Shown piece after piece: positions 37,216-48,286 of a stretch of DNA of 64,000 bases. The notes below the pieces were generated by a model, which was given only the letters and a program-made list of their open reading frames with translations, was not told the DNA's origin and searched no databases. The first letter of the stretch is position 1, and every line of letters starts with the position of its first letter. Source of the DNA: Viscum album (Eukaryota; Streptophyta; Magnoliopsida; Santalales; Viscaceae); NCBI GenBank assembly GCA_963277665.1, contig OY728122.1:1540780868-1540844867 (forward strand). Direction: 5' to 3'. Position numbers and translations under genes: made by a program.

Positions 37216-37363
37216 GATGGAACTTGCACGGAACATGTGCTTTTGAAGCCTTGTTCATGACTTTGTCGATTTTTGATGTTTTATTCAAAGGATGAATCAA
37301 TTTGTGCTAAGTAATTTCCCCTTACATTCTTTTAGACAATTTGACCAAAAAGGAGTGTCAACA

Positions 37364-37385
37364 AAAGTCCCACCTCAGAGTTGGA
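37364..37385 (-). other. Tat polypurine tract
   Basis: The minus strand reads CTGAGGTGGGACTTTTG up to the 3' LTR; AGGTGGGA is the purine run. It is short and weak but rightly placed. Confidence 0.5.
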
Positions 37386-37435
37386 TCTGAAAGAAATGAA
37401 GATGTGACTCTGAGGAAAACGAGAATCAAAAGGAA

Positions 37436-37545
37436 ATTGGGGCGCACAAGGTCTGGCACGCAAACGAGCTTCGGGCATGCAGGATTCGGTGCACAGGGTA
37501 GGGCCTTTGGTCACGCAGGGTATGGTACGCAGGGTTACAACATTG
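37436..37545. repeat. GCACGCAGGGT-type motifs next to Tat 3' LTR
   Basis: Short repeats such as GGCGCACAAGG, GGCACGCAAACG, GGTGCACAGGGT, GTCACGCAGGGT and GGTACGCAGGGT lie between the LTR and the plus-strand TATA box. They resemble the GCGCAAGT motifs of the LTR and may be upstream control sequence of the antisense ORF. Confidence 0.5.
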
Positions 37546-37547
37546 TC

Positions 37548-37555
37548 TATAAATA
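37548..37555 (+). promoter_or_regulatory. TATA box ahead of the antisense ORF
   Basis: TATAAATA in the context TTGTCTATAAATATAGGGCC lies 285 bases upstream of the plus-strand ORF at 37840. The LTR TATA box nearby points the opposite way, so this would be an internal, independent promoter. Confidence 0.55.
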
Positions 37556-37839
37556 TAGGGCCTCACTTCCGTACAAGCATATGGATTTGAAACTCTCGAG
37601 CTCTCGCCGCACAAGTTGTATTTTCCGCGCAAGTTTCTCTATTTCCTGCTTTTTCCTTGATGTCGCGCTGCTTTCAAGGTATCTGGAGCTGTGCGGTGAT
37701 ACTTGCACGCCAAATACTTGTGCGACACATCCATACTTGCACGCCTTAATACCTTAGACATTTTTATGAATTCCTTCAAAAATTTTATGAAAAATAAACC
37801 CATTTAAGAGTTAGTTTATTCAACTTTTGTGTAGATTCA

Positions 37840-38542
37840 ATGGCTCTTAGGAGAATCGGAATGGCTGATGAACTGGCTAGAAAGCGGATTGATGACATGA
37901 TGAACATTGTTGTCCATGATTACTATGATATCTGCGACAAAAATCTCCCAGATTTTGCTAAGTACTTGAAGAAATATCATCTTAATTTCCCACTGAGAAT
38001 CTACCTATCCCTGTATGGTCATGGTCATCTGCAAGGAGTCAATGTTCCAAATGCAAAGAACTATACGCCTGAAATGCAGCTGCACTCCTACTCCTCTATT
38101 TCGGTTATGCTATGCATTAAGAGCCACAAAAATGGTGTGAACTTCCAAATTCTTCCTCCATGTCATTTCCTTGAAGATATGAAAATGGAAAACCCATGGG
38201 CTGAAATGTTTTCCACTACCGGTTGGTGGAGAGAAGACAAACATGGTATTAGAGAAATATCTGAAAAGAGTACTCTCTCCAAATGGATCTTTACTTCCAA
38301 TGCTCCATTCTGAAATCCATGTATCCATCTTCCAAGTCTCTTGGATAGAAACAAAGTCACTGTTTGATCAGCAGAAAATTTTCTCAAACCGCACTCAAGA
38401 ACATTCTTTTACAATTGTTCCAAGAATAGCTGGTATCACTGCATCTCTTATGGTATCCAGTTGAATGAATGAATTCCAGGTGGCTGCTAATGAAGCTCGG
38501 GATGCCGTAAATCAAATGAAGAGTTATGTTGAAAGCCTCTTG
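37840..38542 (+). pseudogene. Antisense extra ORF of the Tat element
   Basis: A plus-strand frame of 157 codons (37840-38313) starts MALRRIGMADELARKRIDDM and shows no family I recognise. Near 38290 reading appears to shift into the +2 frame (ORF 38243-38464), which continues past a TGA at 38462 into MNEFQVAANEARDAVNQMKS, a likely helical C-terminus, ending TAA at 38540-38542. The whole would be about 230 residues. It runs opposite to the element's own genes, between integrase and the 3' LTR, with a TATA box upstream. Tat relatives such as Grande are known to carry extra ORFs there in antisense. Alternatives are a captured host gene fragment or chance. No signal peptide or membrane segment is evident. 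Confidence 0.55.
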
Positions 38543-39060
38543 TAATTCTTGAAAAAGAGAAGAGACTCTAATCTATGGATGTCCTTCTATCTCTTGTGCA
38601 TCAATGAAAAACACTTTCACCTTCAATCATTTGTACATGCATTCTCTTTTGCTACATGCTTTAGATTTTACTTAAGCCAATGGGCCTAGTAAGAATAGTT
38701 TAATTTTTAATAGGATTAATGTAAATAACCCTACAAACTTTGAACCTTTTAATTGCTCAATGTTACCTAAATCATAAAAAATGTATGTTTAGTGAGTTGG
38801 AACTTGACTTTTATTTAGAGTTCATTTGTCTTTTGTGGGAAATTTAAAGTCATGCATGTCGGACATAAAGAGGCTAATGTTTAAGGTCAAAATAGCTTTG
38901 ACCGAATGAATTAGAATTGAATCAATTCCTTGAAAATTCATCTGAAAACATAGTACCATACTCAAGTATGAGAGAAAATATGTAAACTATGACTTAAGAA
39001 TATTTGAATCTGAGGAATGATATGAAAAAAGAGCTACAAGGCATAAGAAGAAGTAGTTTA

Positions 39061-39245
39061 CAAGAATAAAGTTACTATTATTTAACAAACCCATTAGGGG
39101 GTTGAATTATGTAGGGCCACCTAAGGGAATTGGCTGAATAGTCAAATAAATAACATCTTTTGGCTAAAAAGTCTATTATGTAGACTGTTTATGCAAGGCC
39201 ACCTATGGGCACGTGCTGCATATTCAGGCAAAAGAACTCTCAGAA
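39061..39245 (+). repeat. 183-bp direct duplication, copy 1
   Basis: Contains GGGGGTTGAATTATGTAGGG and TGTTTATGCAAGGCCACC. It matches 39561-39742 at roughly nine of ten positions by eye. Confidence 0.85.
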
Positions 39246-39560
39246 ATTTACTTTCCTAGTTCTAAAAGCCAGTGAAAGTTTATGGATATTCAAATTTTCC
39301 AAAGTATAGAGTTTTCTGTATGGAAAGAGTTACTTGAGTATGGAGAAGATATTTCCAAACAAGATTATCGATGAACTGGATGGATATCACTCCTACGAAG
39401 GTCAGACCCAAACATAGGGAAGGAGAATATAAACCATAGACTTGAATAATTTCAGATCATGAAAAAGGATATGGGACAAATATTTTAAGGATGACTATTT
39501 TTTTCGGATCCCTATATATTGTCATTTAAGACCAATAAGGACAAAAGAGGCTTTCTTCCC

Positions 39561-39742
39561 AAGAATGAAGTTACCATTACTTAAAAAACCCGTTAGGGGG
39601 TTGAATTATGCAGGGCCACCTAAGGGCATTGGCTGCAGAGTCAAATAATAATATCTTTTGGCTGACAAGTCTGTTATGTAGACTGTTTATGCAAGGCCGC
39701 CTATGGGCACGTGCTGCATAGTCAGGCAAAAGAACTCTCATA
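39561..39742 (+). repeat. 183-bp direct duplication, copy 2
   Basis: Second copy of 39061-39245, 500 bp downstream. The block itself has two related halves around GGGCCACCTAAGGG and AAGGCCGCCTATGGGC. Confidence 0.85.
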
Positions 39743-40779
39743 AGTTTGACATTTTTGTGAATACAAGTTAAGAAAAGGGTTTATGAAGATCTGAAAATAT
39801 TTAAGGTTAGGATTATGACACATAAATATGGGTATTGTCCAATGTATACAGAGATACACAGATCAATGCTAACCAAAATCATGTTGTGGCTGGGTCCTGA
39901 ATTGAAATGTTGGACTTCACTATGTATCCCATAAGGATGGGAATCAAGCCATACATAGTTCTTGAACTATAGTTTAACGTTGTTTGGGACAAAAGTATTA
40001 GAGATATTAGTTTAGGGTCATAGAGCTTGGACCATTAAAAGAAATACACAGTGTGTGCTTTCATGGGGACTTTTCAGCCAAGGGACTGAAAGTGGAATTT
40101 GGGGTTAGGACCAAAGGCTTGGGGCTATATTCGAGGGACACTCGAATGTTCCTACGTATACCATAAGGATGAGAATCAATCCCACATAGTTCTAGAAATA
40201 CCCTTTGTACAAATTTGGTTCGTACATGTGAAGGGTGAAAGGGGACTTTAGTACAATGATGGTTTAACCCAAGATAAAAGGTTTGGGCGTTGCCATGTAT
40301 GTACGTAGTCTTTGAAATGAAACATGATTGAAAAATCAATGTAAATAGTGGTTCCCTCTCAGGTGAGGGTATCAAAGAATATTGTAGTTTATTGTCCTAC
40401 TGGACAAAAGTGTTGTATAGTTTAACGTCGTATAGCAAGGAAGAAAGTGAACCAATGTAAAGATATTGATTTTAGGGATGGTTTCATGAATTAACATCGT
40501 ATGAGATGGAGGTGAACCGATGTGAAGAGATTGGTTTTGGGCTTGAACCTTAGGAGGTTTCCTACGTACCCAGACTGGAAGGCAAGGATCAAAGTCCGCG
40601 TAGTTCAATTAAAGAATGAATTAATGATCAAGTTGTTCTTGGGGACAACGACCTAAAAAATGATGTTGGGACTTACACATGGTTAGTATCCCAGAGAGAG
40701 TGTTATAGTTGAGGTTTTCTCTAAGCTCATGTGAGTCATACTCAGTGTGAGAAACAAGAGGTAACAACAACCTTAACGA

Positions 40780-41720
40780 TGCACAGTTTAATGTCATGTA
40801 GCAGGGACAAATGAAGGGACTATGCAGCTTAAAGTCTTGCAGTTAGGACTATTGGCGCTGCACAGTTTAATGTCATGTAGCAGGGAAAAAGTACAGTTTA
40901 ATGTCATGTTTGATGTATCACATACTCTCTGTACAATTTAACGTCATGTAGTTAGGATTATGGGGACAATATAGTTTAACGTCACGTTGGACGAAAGGGG
41001 GACTGTGCAATTTAATGTCATGCAGTGATGACAAAAGAGTACACCATTTAACGTCATGTTGGACATATTAGGGACTTTTATATAGTTTAAAGTCATGTAG
41101 TTATGACGTCACAATTTAATGTCTTGCTGGACATAAGGGACTTGCAAATAGTTTAGGGTCATATGCATGGACCGTTGATGATGTAGTTTAAGGTCATACA
41201 GGACCTAGTTGCAGTTTAAGGTCATACTAGACCATTTAGGGAACCTTTTCACAGTTTAATGTCATGTGGGATGAAAGTACAAATAGTTTAAGGTCATATG
41301 TATCGACCATTGGTTATACAGTTTAACGTCATGCTAGACGGTTGTGCAGTTTAAGGTCATACCAGACCATTTAGGGAACTTTTTCACAGTTTAACGTTGT
41401 GTGGGATGAAAGTAAAAATAGTTTAAGGTCATATGTATGGACCATTGGTTATACAGTTTAACATCATGCTGGACTATTGTGCAGATTAAGGTCATACCAG
41501 AACATTTATGTAGTTTAAGGTCATACAAGACCTAGTTGCAGTTTAAGGTCATACTGGACCATAGGGGGACTGTGCAGTTTAATGTCATGTAATGAGGACA
41601 AATTAGGGATTTTTTTTTATTTTAACGTCGTGTGGGATGAAATTAATACAAATAGTTTAAGGTAATATGTATGGACCATTGCTCTATAGTTTAACGTCAT
41701 ATAGAAAGGACGATAAAGGA
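40780..41720. repeat. Palindromic minisatellite, about 28 units
   Basis: Units of 27-40 bp share GTTTAAGGTCATA or GTTTAACGTCATG followed by a variable 3-6 bases and GGACC or GGAC. GGTC and GACC (or GTC and GAC) face each other, so each unit can fold as a small hairpin. Two related isolated units lie at about 39965 and 40417. The array ends just before the integrase C-terminus. Confidence 0.85.
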
Positions 41721-41728
41721 TTTTGTGT

Positions 41729-42384
41729 TTATAAAAAATACTTCTTAAAAAATATGGCATTGGTTGGAGTAGTGATGAGTTCTCCATCCATCGAGATTAA
41801 TGAATAAGCTCCATTGGAGTATACCCTATGTATTGAATAAGGTCCTTCCCATTTTGGCTCAAGATTGGTAGGTTTCTTTCCTGGTATCATTGGAGTTCTG
41901 AGAACTGATACCAATTCTCCCTGAGTGAATGAACGAAGACAAACTCTTTTGTTAAAGGATCGTGCTATTCGATTCTAATAGACTTCCAAGTGGTGCAAAG
42001 TGCATAATATTTTCTCATATAACTATTCCAATTCATTCAATCTCTTTTGAGATTGTTCATCTGTAGATGATTAATCACAAATGGAAACTCTGAGCGAGGG
42101 TAGTAGAACTTCAATAGGCAAGACTGCTTTTATTCCATATACCAATGAATATGGAGTTGACCGAGTTGCAGTGAGGGTGGTAGTCCGATAAGCCCATAAA
42201 TCATGGAAGAGTTTATCAGGCCATGACCTCTTATCTTTATCCACCATCTTTTGCAGTATATTTGAAAGAGTCTTGTTAAAGGCTTCTATCTGGCCGTTGG
42301 CCGCTGCATGATACCAGGATGAATGGTTGGATTTGATGTTGTATTCTTGATACAACTTCTTCACCTCAGATGAACAGAAGTTGG
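41729..42384 (-). pseudogene. Tat integrase, C-terminal part
   Basis: Continues the integrase from the far side of the solo LTR. Minus-strand reading gives FCSSEVKKLYQEYNIKSNHS, then HAAANGQIEAFNKTL, with the third catalytic acid (Glu) in NGQIEAFN, and AYRTTTLTATRSTPYSLVYG. After a stop near 42070 a C-terminal segment (41914-41729) reads PGKKPTNLEPKWEGPYSIHR, the usual GPF/Y-like tail of Ty3-gypsy integrases. The region would bind and join DNA ends. Confidence 0.88.
42380..42384 (+). repeat. Solo LTR target site duplication, left
   Basis: GTTGG, repeated exactly at 46461-46465. Confidence 0.9.
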
Positions 42385-42510
42385 TGTAACACCCCAAGAT
42401 TTTATGAAAAATATTCTTTTTAATTTCACTAATGTCTTGTGTTGTACGCTACACCAAAAGGAGCTTGCACAACACGCATCCTTGATTTGCCTTGCATTAC
42501 ACGCAATCAA

Positions 42511-42650
42511 GACCATCCTCGATAGCGTGTGTTGTACGCAATAACGAGTTTCACTAAACAACAATATGCTATTAAAATACGACCATCCTCGATAGCGTGT
42601 GTTGTACGCAATAACGAGTTTCACTAAACAACAATATGCTATTAAAATAT
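42511..42650 (+). repeat. 70-bp tandem duplication in the solo LTR
   Basis: Copies 42511-42580 and 42581-42650 start GACCATCCTCGATAGCG and differ only at the last base (C or T). They are far more alike than any other repeat pair in the window, so the duplication is very recent or an assembly artefact. Confidence 0.95.
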
Positions 42651-44290
42651 TATTAAAACTACCCGTTATGAATAGTAATAACCACTTTTTGAAATTTCGT
42701 AATTTTATTTTTCAAAATGGAATTCATTTGGATTCGTAATATCGAAATTAGCTTAGGGTGAAATTTTGGTGATTTTCGGATAACTTTCATATTTTGATGA
42801 ATAGTGAAAATTACTAAATTTTAATTAAAAACAACTTTTTCAATCGAAATAATTAATAGTGATAAATTATTAATTTCAGTGGTTTTAAAGTATATTTATA
42901 ATATATTTTTACAATTTAATACAATGATGGTCATTGGATGTAATTTCACATTTAAACCAGACATAAACAAGTGTCAATCTTTTGATAGTTATTATCTCTT
43001 AAGAAAACGCTATTTGTTTTGATGATGGGAATTAATTTTTAAATTAATTAATGCAAATGATATGTTTTGAATTTGGTAAAATAGAAATCATTTTTGAGTT
43101 CATAATATCAAATATATCTTAGGCCTAATTTTTGGTATTTTTCTGAAAACTTTCAATTTTTGATGAATAGTGAAACCACTAAGTGGTAGGTTAAAAACTG
43201 AATTTTGCATAAAACTTAATTTTACCACTTCTGTGAAAGGAATTTCGAAAATCCGACAGACACGGTTGATATCAGTAAGTAAAATGTGGTTCAATGAGAT
43301 AAAAATATTTTTTTGGTGAATAGTAACTTTTTATTTTCTTTACCGTGGTTAATAGTAAATAGGGTAACTAAGGGTAAATATGATATTACTATTACCCTAA
43401 CACATGTCCTAATTCTATTGGATAAGTGTAATTCGACCAAAAACAACCTTATGAATATAATATTACCATTTAGGTCCACTTGTATTAGATTATGACATTT
43501 AATATTATTTTATGTAATGAATAGTTAAAATAGTTAAAATCAAAGTTTAATAACTAAAACATTTTTAATATGGGGTTATAAATAAGATAAATTCGCCTAT
43601 AAATATTAATTAGAAAGCTAAAAAGATTTCCTACATAATGATATTTTATTTATAATTTTTAGACATTAAATAAATTAATTTATTTATAACACAACGATGA
43701 TGCAGTAATTACCCTTTTAAGGAAATGTTAACATAATTGATGTTATAAATGCTCAAATAAATGTAATTTGAGACTTTTTATGAATTCAACTAATTTTATA
43801 GGTTAATATGACATGTTAGTATTGCTTTAATTAACTTTTTTCGAACTTATCATTCTGTTATGATTTTCACAAAAATCAATTACTAAATAGTGTCAAAATT
43901 GACATAAAATAGTTTTAAAACAAATATTATATTATTAATTGTTATTTTATTCCTAAAAATCTAAGGTTCGGCCAAATGACTTAGATAGGGTTATATATAT
44001 TAATAATAAACAACTTGGGGTTCTTTTGGCTTCTTATAGTAAGTTTATTAACCTTATAGTATAAGAACACAAGAAGACATGGTAAAAGTAAAATTATATT
44101 ACTTAATGTTAAATCTAAATGATAAGGTTAAAATAGGAACCTAAAATTGTCTAAATTCTATTGGATGAGATTATTTCGACCCATCCCCACCTTAGCCTCG
44201 AAATAAATCAATTTGGAGCTATTTAAAACCGAATATGACTTTATAATAAAATAATATTTTTAGTTTTCCAAAGGAGCCCCTCTCCTCCCT

Positions 44291-44298
44291 TATAAAAG
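44291..44298 (+). promoter_or_regulatory. TATA box of the solo LTR
   Basis: TATAAAAG in TCCCTTATAAAAGGGCACC, conserved with 61110-61117 in the related LTR along with its downstream CTCC-rich and CTTTGAG sequence. Confidence 0.78.
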
Positions 44299-44624
44299 GG
44301 CACCTCCTCCCTCTCTTCCTCACACATCTTTGAGCCTTCAAGCTCGGCCAAACCCTGCCAAATTCCCTTCTCCACTTCCCTAGAATACTCCTAGAGGTCC
44401 TGGTCTTCTTCAAAGACCAATATTAGTTCCTTAAGTGGAGGATTCAAAGAGGCGTTTCAAAGAAGAGGTAATATCCATTACCGATCTTTTCAATTTCTTT
44501 CTTCTTCAACTTATTCTTCTTTAGTTGTTTCATGATAAAGTAATAATATCAGTATTACTTACATACTGATATGTTATTATAAATATGAAACAACCCTAAT
44601 TCACCTTCTATCCATCCTACGGAA

Positions 44625-44865
44625 AAATGAAATCACCGCCCGTGCGTACGTACGGAATACCGTCTCCACGCCTTGGTGTAATCTATTTTCCACCATCACC
44701 TTACAAGGATGGGTATAATGGTGTAATGAGTAACTATATATGATTATTATAAAGTGATATTGATACTGAAATAGTATAAATACACTTAAATACAATTCCA
44801 AGATCATGGGAACAATATCATCGCTCGTGCGTACGTATGGAATACCGTCTCCACGATGTGATGCG
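44625..44865 (+). repeat. Two GTGCGTACGTACGG blocks in the solo LTR
   Basis: The block reads roughly ATCGCTCGTGCGTACGTA, then GGAATACCGTCTCCACG, and occurs near 44630-44675 and 44818-44856. The related LTR has three decayed copies. It stands out as GC-rich in AT-rich surroundings. Confidence 0.8.
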
Positions 44866-46460
44866 ACTCGTTCTACATGATCATCATTACATAGTAATTA
44901 TATAAATGAATTTAATGAATAAATATGATATATGTTACACTAATACCATTCTGGATATAAGGTATCTATAACCTTAAAATAAGAATAAGAATTTATTTGG
45001 CAAAACACGCATAAGAACAAAAGGCAATAAAGACCCGAGTAACAAGTAACAATGAAATATTACTAATAAGAAGCTAAGAATATGACCATATATGATATCA
45101 TATCAATATGTATGATTCTGTAATAAGTCAATAACATTACTTAAACCATTATACAGGAGCTTCGGACATGTACAAAGCAAATCAGACCTAAGGTAAGGGA
45201 AATGTCACAATCTCATTTTATCCGAGATTGTTTATACTTTGGTATTTACTGGGGTGTATTTTATCATCCACATCCATGTTTCCTAAATATGTAATAATAT
45301 TTACATTCTCCTACAATTATTTAAATCCTATTTTACCCTTAGATGTGTTTTTAGTAAAAGATATGAAAGGAAGATTTTGTCGTTTTTCGTACGAGGTACT
45401 TTTTGACTTTTCCGACAAAAGTACGAAGAATGTTTTTTTTAACTTATACGGCATGAATGGATTTTTAAAACATTATTTCAAAGAAGCATCCTTTAAAAGT
45501 TTTAATGTTTATTTTTAATCAACTTCTTTTAGTTTAAAATTGTATGACATTTTAAGAAATGAAAAATGTTTTTGAAGAAGAAAGGATATTTTCCTCAAGA
45601 ATGGAGTTCAAGTGTTTTATCAAAATTATTTTCCATATAAGATAATAAAGGGTTATGTTTTTATCCCTATTATTACATTGATTTGGTTATGTTGTGATGG
45701 AATTATTTTTATGAATTCCTTTATCTTATATGAATTGTTTTATGATGTCATGATGTTTAAGATTCCCATTTGTATTACATGGGTTATGCAATGATGTATG
45801 GTTTATGATTTTGTGGCACACATAAGAATGGTATCATTATGAGATGGGTGGGACCTATATCTCCCTCCAATGCATTGGGTAATGATTTTATATCTCATGA
45901 GATAGACATGGATGGAACGGTAGGTTATACCGGTTCAGTGAAACAGGACTGAAATGAGGGTGACTCGGTTCAGAAAGGGAATTTGTCCACTAAGATAGTC
46001 TTGGAAATGAGTCTTGACTAACAAGAAATGATTCTCTATGATTATGTGTGAATGCCACAAAGTTTCATGTTTTAAGTTATGATTATTGTGATTACATTTC
46101 ACTGCCATGATTTACCCCATGTTATGAAATTATGATCTCTTTTGCAGGTTAAGATTTACAAAAGTTATGTGATTATGTATATGATGTGATTGATATTTCT
46201 TTTGTTTACCCTTACTGAGCATTTGAGCTCACCCTTTTATGTTTTCTTTTCCCCAGGATATAAAGAAAGGTTTTAGGTATAAAAAAAAGGAAGATCTTTA
46301 TGGGAGATTTTGAAGATCTTTCACCAGGATTAGAAGATTATATTCCGAGTTTCCAAAGACACTAAACTATTACGATCCTTTTGTGTGTGTTTTTGTTATG
46401 TACTAAGTATTCCGCAAATGTAATGTAATGTCCATGTATGTCAGGATTCGGGTCTCTACA

Positions 46461-46465
46461 GTTGG
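46461..46465 (+). repeat. Solo LTR target site duplication, right
   Basis: GTTGG, identical to 42380-42384. Confidence 0.9.
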
Positions 46466-47100
46466 TGCCATTTTCTGTCAATATGGTATGAGGGACACCA
46501 AATCCGGTAATGATGTTAGACTTGATGAAGCTAACAACACATTTAGAACTGACTTCCTTGAGAGGTATTACCTCTTCCAATTTGGAAAAGAAGTCAGTAG
46601 CAGTAAGAATGTACTTAAATTGCTTGGCCGTAGCTGAAGGGTAAGGTCCCACCACATCCATTCCCCATGTGGCAAATGACCATGAGTATTTAGCTATATG
46701 AAGCAACTCTGGAGGTTGATGAATGAAGTTGGCATGTATTTGGCATGAATGACACTTCTTTGTGAAATCGACACAATCTTGTATCATTGAAGGCCAAAAG
46801 TATCAAAGCCTTCGAATCTGATCAGACAGTCTATGTACAGACTAGTGGGCACCACAGACTCCTGCATGCACTTCTTTCATAATAGCTATTGTCTCTTCAC
46901 TATCAATGCATCTGAAGATAACTCCATCAAAACCAAGTTTGTAGAGAATTTTCTCTAGGTGATCTGGGCTATCATAAAGAGTAAAATTGACCACACGTCG
47001 CCAGATTTGTTCTTTCTCGGCACTATCAGGTGGAAGTGTTCCATTTTGAAGGTATTCCATGATAGGTGACATCCATCCTATAGTATGACCATATGGTTCA
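46466..47100 (-). pseudogene. Tat integrase, N-terminal and core part
   Basis: Minus-strand reading from 47072 gives a pre-integrase region (GTLPPDSAEKEQIWRR) and VHAGVCGAH of the zinc-binding His pair. After a stop comes DFTKKCHSCQIHANFIHQPP with the Cys pair. The core has TWGMDVVGPYPSAT (first Asp) and FGVPHTILTENGTN, where the second catalytic residue, normally Asp in DNG, reads Glu. The frame is then cut by the solo LTR. Confidence 0.88.
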
Positions 47101-47126
47101 GGAATGGGACTAATTTCATTAATTTC

Positions 47127-47580
47127 CTATGTTCTGATTTGAACATAAGGTGAAATTGAACGAAGGTGGGAAATACTGATGGTTGTCTCATCCCGATTTG
47201 GATCTGCCAGAGCTGTGGCTATATTAGCCAGTGCATCAGCTTGAGCATTTTGTGATCTTGGGACATAAGAAAATTTCAGTTCCAAAGGGAATTCCGCCAT
47301 TAACTCTATGAAGTAATCATACAAAGGGATTAGTTCTTCTTTTCTAATGGCATAATCACCATTGACTTGTTTGATTACCAGGTCTGAATCACCTTTCACC
47401 TTTAAGTGATTCACTTGTGCTTGAAGTGATAATTCCAAGCCTACGATGAGAGCTTGGTATTATGCTTCATTATTGGTACCACCTTCCCACAATAAGAAGG
47501 AATAAGGTAACACTTCCTTTTCTGGAGAAATGAGCACAATTCCTAATCCAACTTTGTTGAATTTAGGATTTTCCATTTTC
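47127..47580 (-). pseudogene. Tat second (archaeal-type) RNase H
   Basis: Minus-strand reading shows GLGIVLISPEKEVLPYSFL, TNNEA (a stop replaces the next Glu at about 47461), then LELSLQAQVNHLKVKGDSDL and VPRSQNAQADALANIATAL. These are the three catalytic regions of the second RNase H that marks Tat elements: the initial Asp region, NEAEY, GDSxLV and the final AD. The open part is 103 codons. It follows the Ty3-type RNase H and precedes integrase. Confidence 0.9.
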
Positions 47581-48286
47581 CTCCCTGTTGGACTTCTGGA
47601 AGCACCATCAAAATATATTTCCCATGCCTGAGGACTTTCTTGAATAGAGAAGACTTCTCATCAGGGAGTTCAATATCTAAAGATGTGTCTTCCACTAAAG
47701 GGTGTTCAGCCAGGATATCAGCCAGATCTTGGCCCTTTATCGCCTTTTGAGACACATACTGAATGTCGAATTGCTGCAAAATAACTGCCCACCTTGCCAG
47801 ACGTCCTGTAAGCATTGGACGACTAAGGATGAATTTGAGCGGGTTATTGAGAGATACCAATTGGACCTCGTGATGTTGCAGGTAGTTTCTCAACTTCTGA
47901 ACTGAAAATATTAATGCCAGACAACACTTCTCAATACTTGAATACCGGGTTTCTGCTTCAAGCATAGTTCGACTGAGATAGTAGAGGCTCTTTTCATTCC
48001 CAGCATCATTCTTTTGAGCAAGAAAGGCACCCAATGATCACTCTAGAGCTATCACGTAGAGGATAGGTGGTCTTCCTTCAACAGGTGGCATGAGTACCGG
48101 TGGACTCAAGAGGTATTTCTTGAGAATATCAAATGCTTCTTGTCATTCTTCAGTCCACTGGTAAGTGACTCCCTTCTTCATCAATTTGGTGAAGGGTAAA
48201 CTTTTGCCTGCTAAATTGGTGATGAAACGTCGAATATAGGCTAAGTTTCCTTGAATTCCTCTTAATTCTTTCAAATTTTGAGGAGT
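47543..48286 (-). pseudogene. Tat Ty3-type RNase H
   Basis: From 48034 down the minus strand has MGAFLAQKNDAGNEKSLYYL, TRYSSIEKCCLALIFSVQK and a C-terminal GQDLADILAEHP. Upstream to 48286 a connection segment with TPQNLKEL, GNLAYIRRFI and LSPPVLMPPVEGRP is readable with stops. The domain removes element RNA after copying. Confidence 0.88.

Larger units (their letters stand above)
34536..37363 (-). repeat. Tat 3' LTR
   Basis: On the plus strand it runs TGTTTCCCTCAGAATTC to GGAGTGTCAACA; read in element direction it starts TGTTGACACTCC and ends GAGGGAAACA. It contains a ~95-bp tandem array (35430-36455), a field of GCGCAAGT-type motifs (36690-37215) and a minus-strand TATA box (37117-37124). 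Confidence 0.93.
38543..41728. other. Non-coding 3' region of the Tat element
   Basis: No gene is supported between the antisense ORF and the integrase C-terminus. The segment holds a duplicated 183-bp block (39061-39245 and 39561-39742), copies of an ACCTACGTA..CACGTAGTTC inverted unit (39921, 40150 and 40561) and a large palindromic minisatellite (40780-41720). 38600-39060 and 39245-39560 show nothing specific. Confidence 0.75.
42385..46460 (+). mobile_element. 4.08-kb solo LTR inside Tat integrase
   Basis: Begins TGTAACACCCCAAG and ends GGGTCTCTACA, is flanked by a perfect 5-bp duplication, and contains no coding region or second LTR, so it is a solo LTR left by recombination. Orientation is plus, from TG..CA ends plus the TATA box at 44291. 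It interrupts the Tat integrase codons exactly: the reading resumes on both sides. A related, diverged LTR is at about 60066-63840. Near the 3' end TTTACCCTTACTGAGCATTT recalls chromovirus-type Gypsy LTRs. Features inside: a 70-bp duplication at 42511-42650 and two blocks with GTGCGTACGTACGG near 44640 and 44825. Open frames inside it are not supported as genes. Confidence 0.92.

Noticed and set aside
37840..38313. Reading the antisense ORF as an intact single host gene
   Set aside because: It lies fully inside the Tat element between matched LTRs, has no introns or recognisable host domain, and its 3' half is frameshifted. It is kept as an element-borne extra ORF.
45228..45518. 96-codon frame in the solo LTR
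   Set aside because: Not maintained in the related LTR at 60066-63840, and no domain features.
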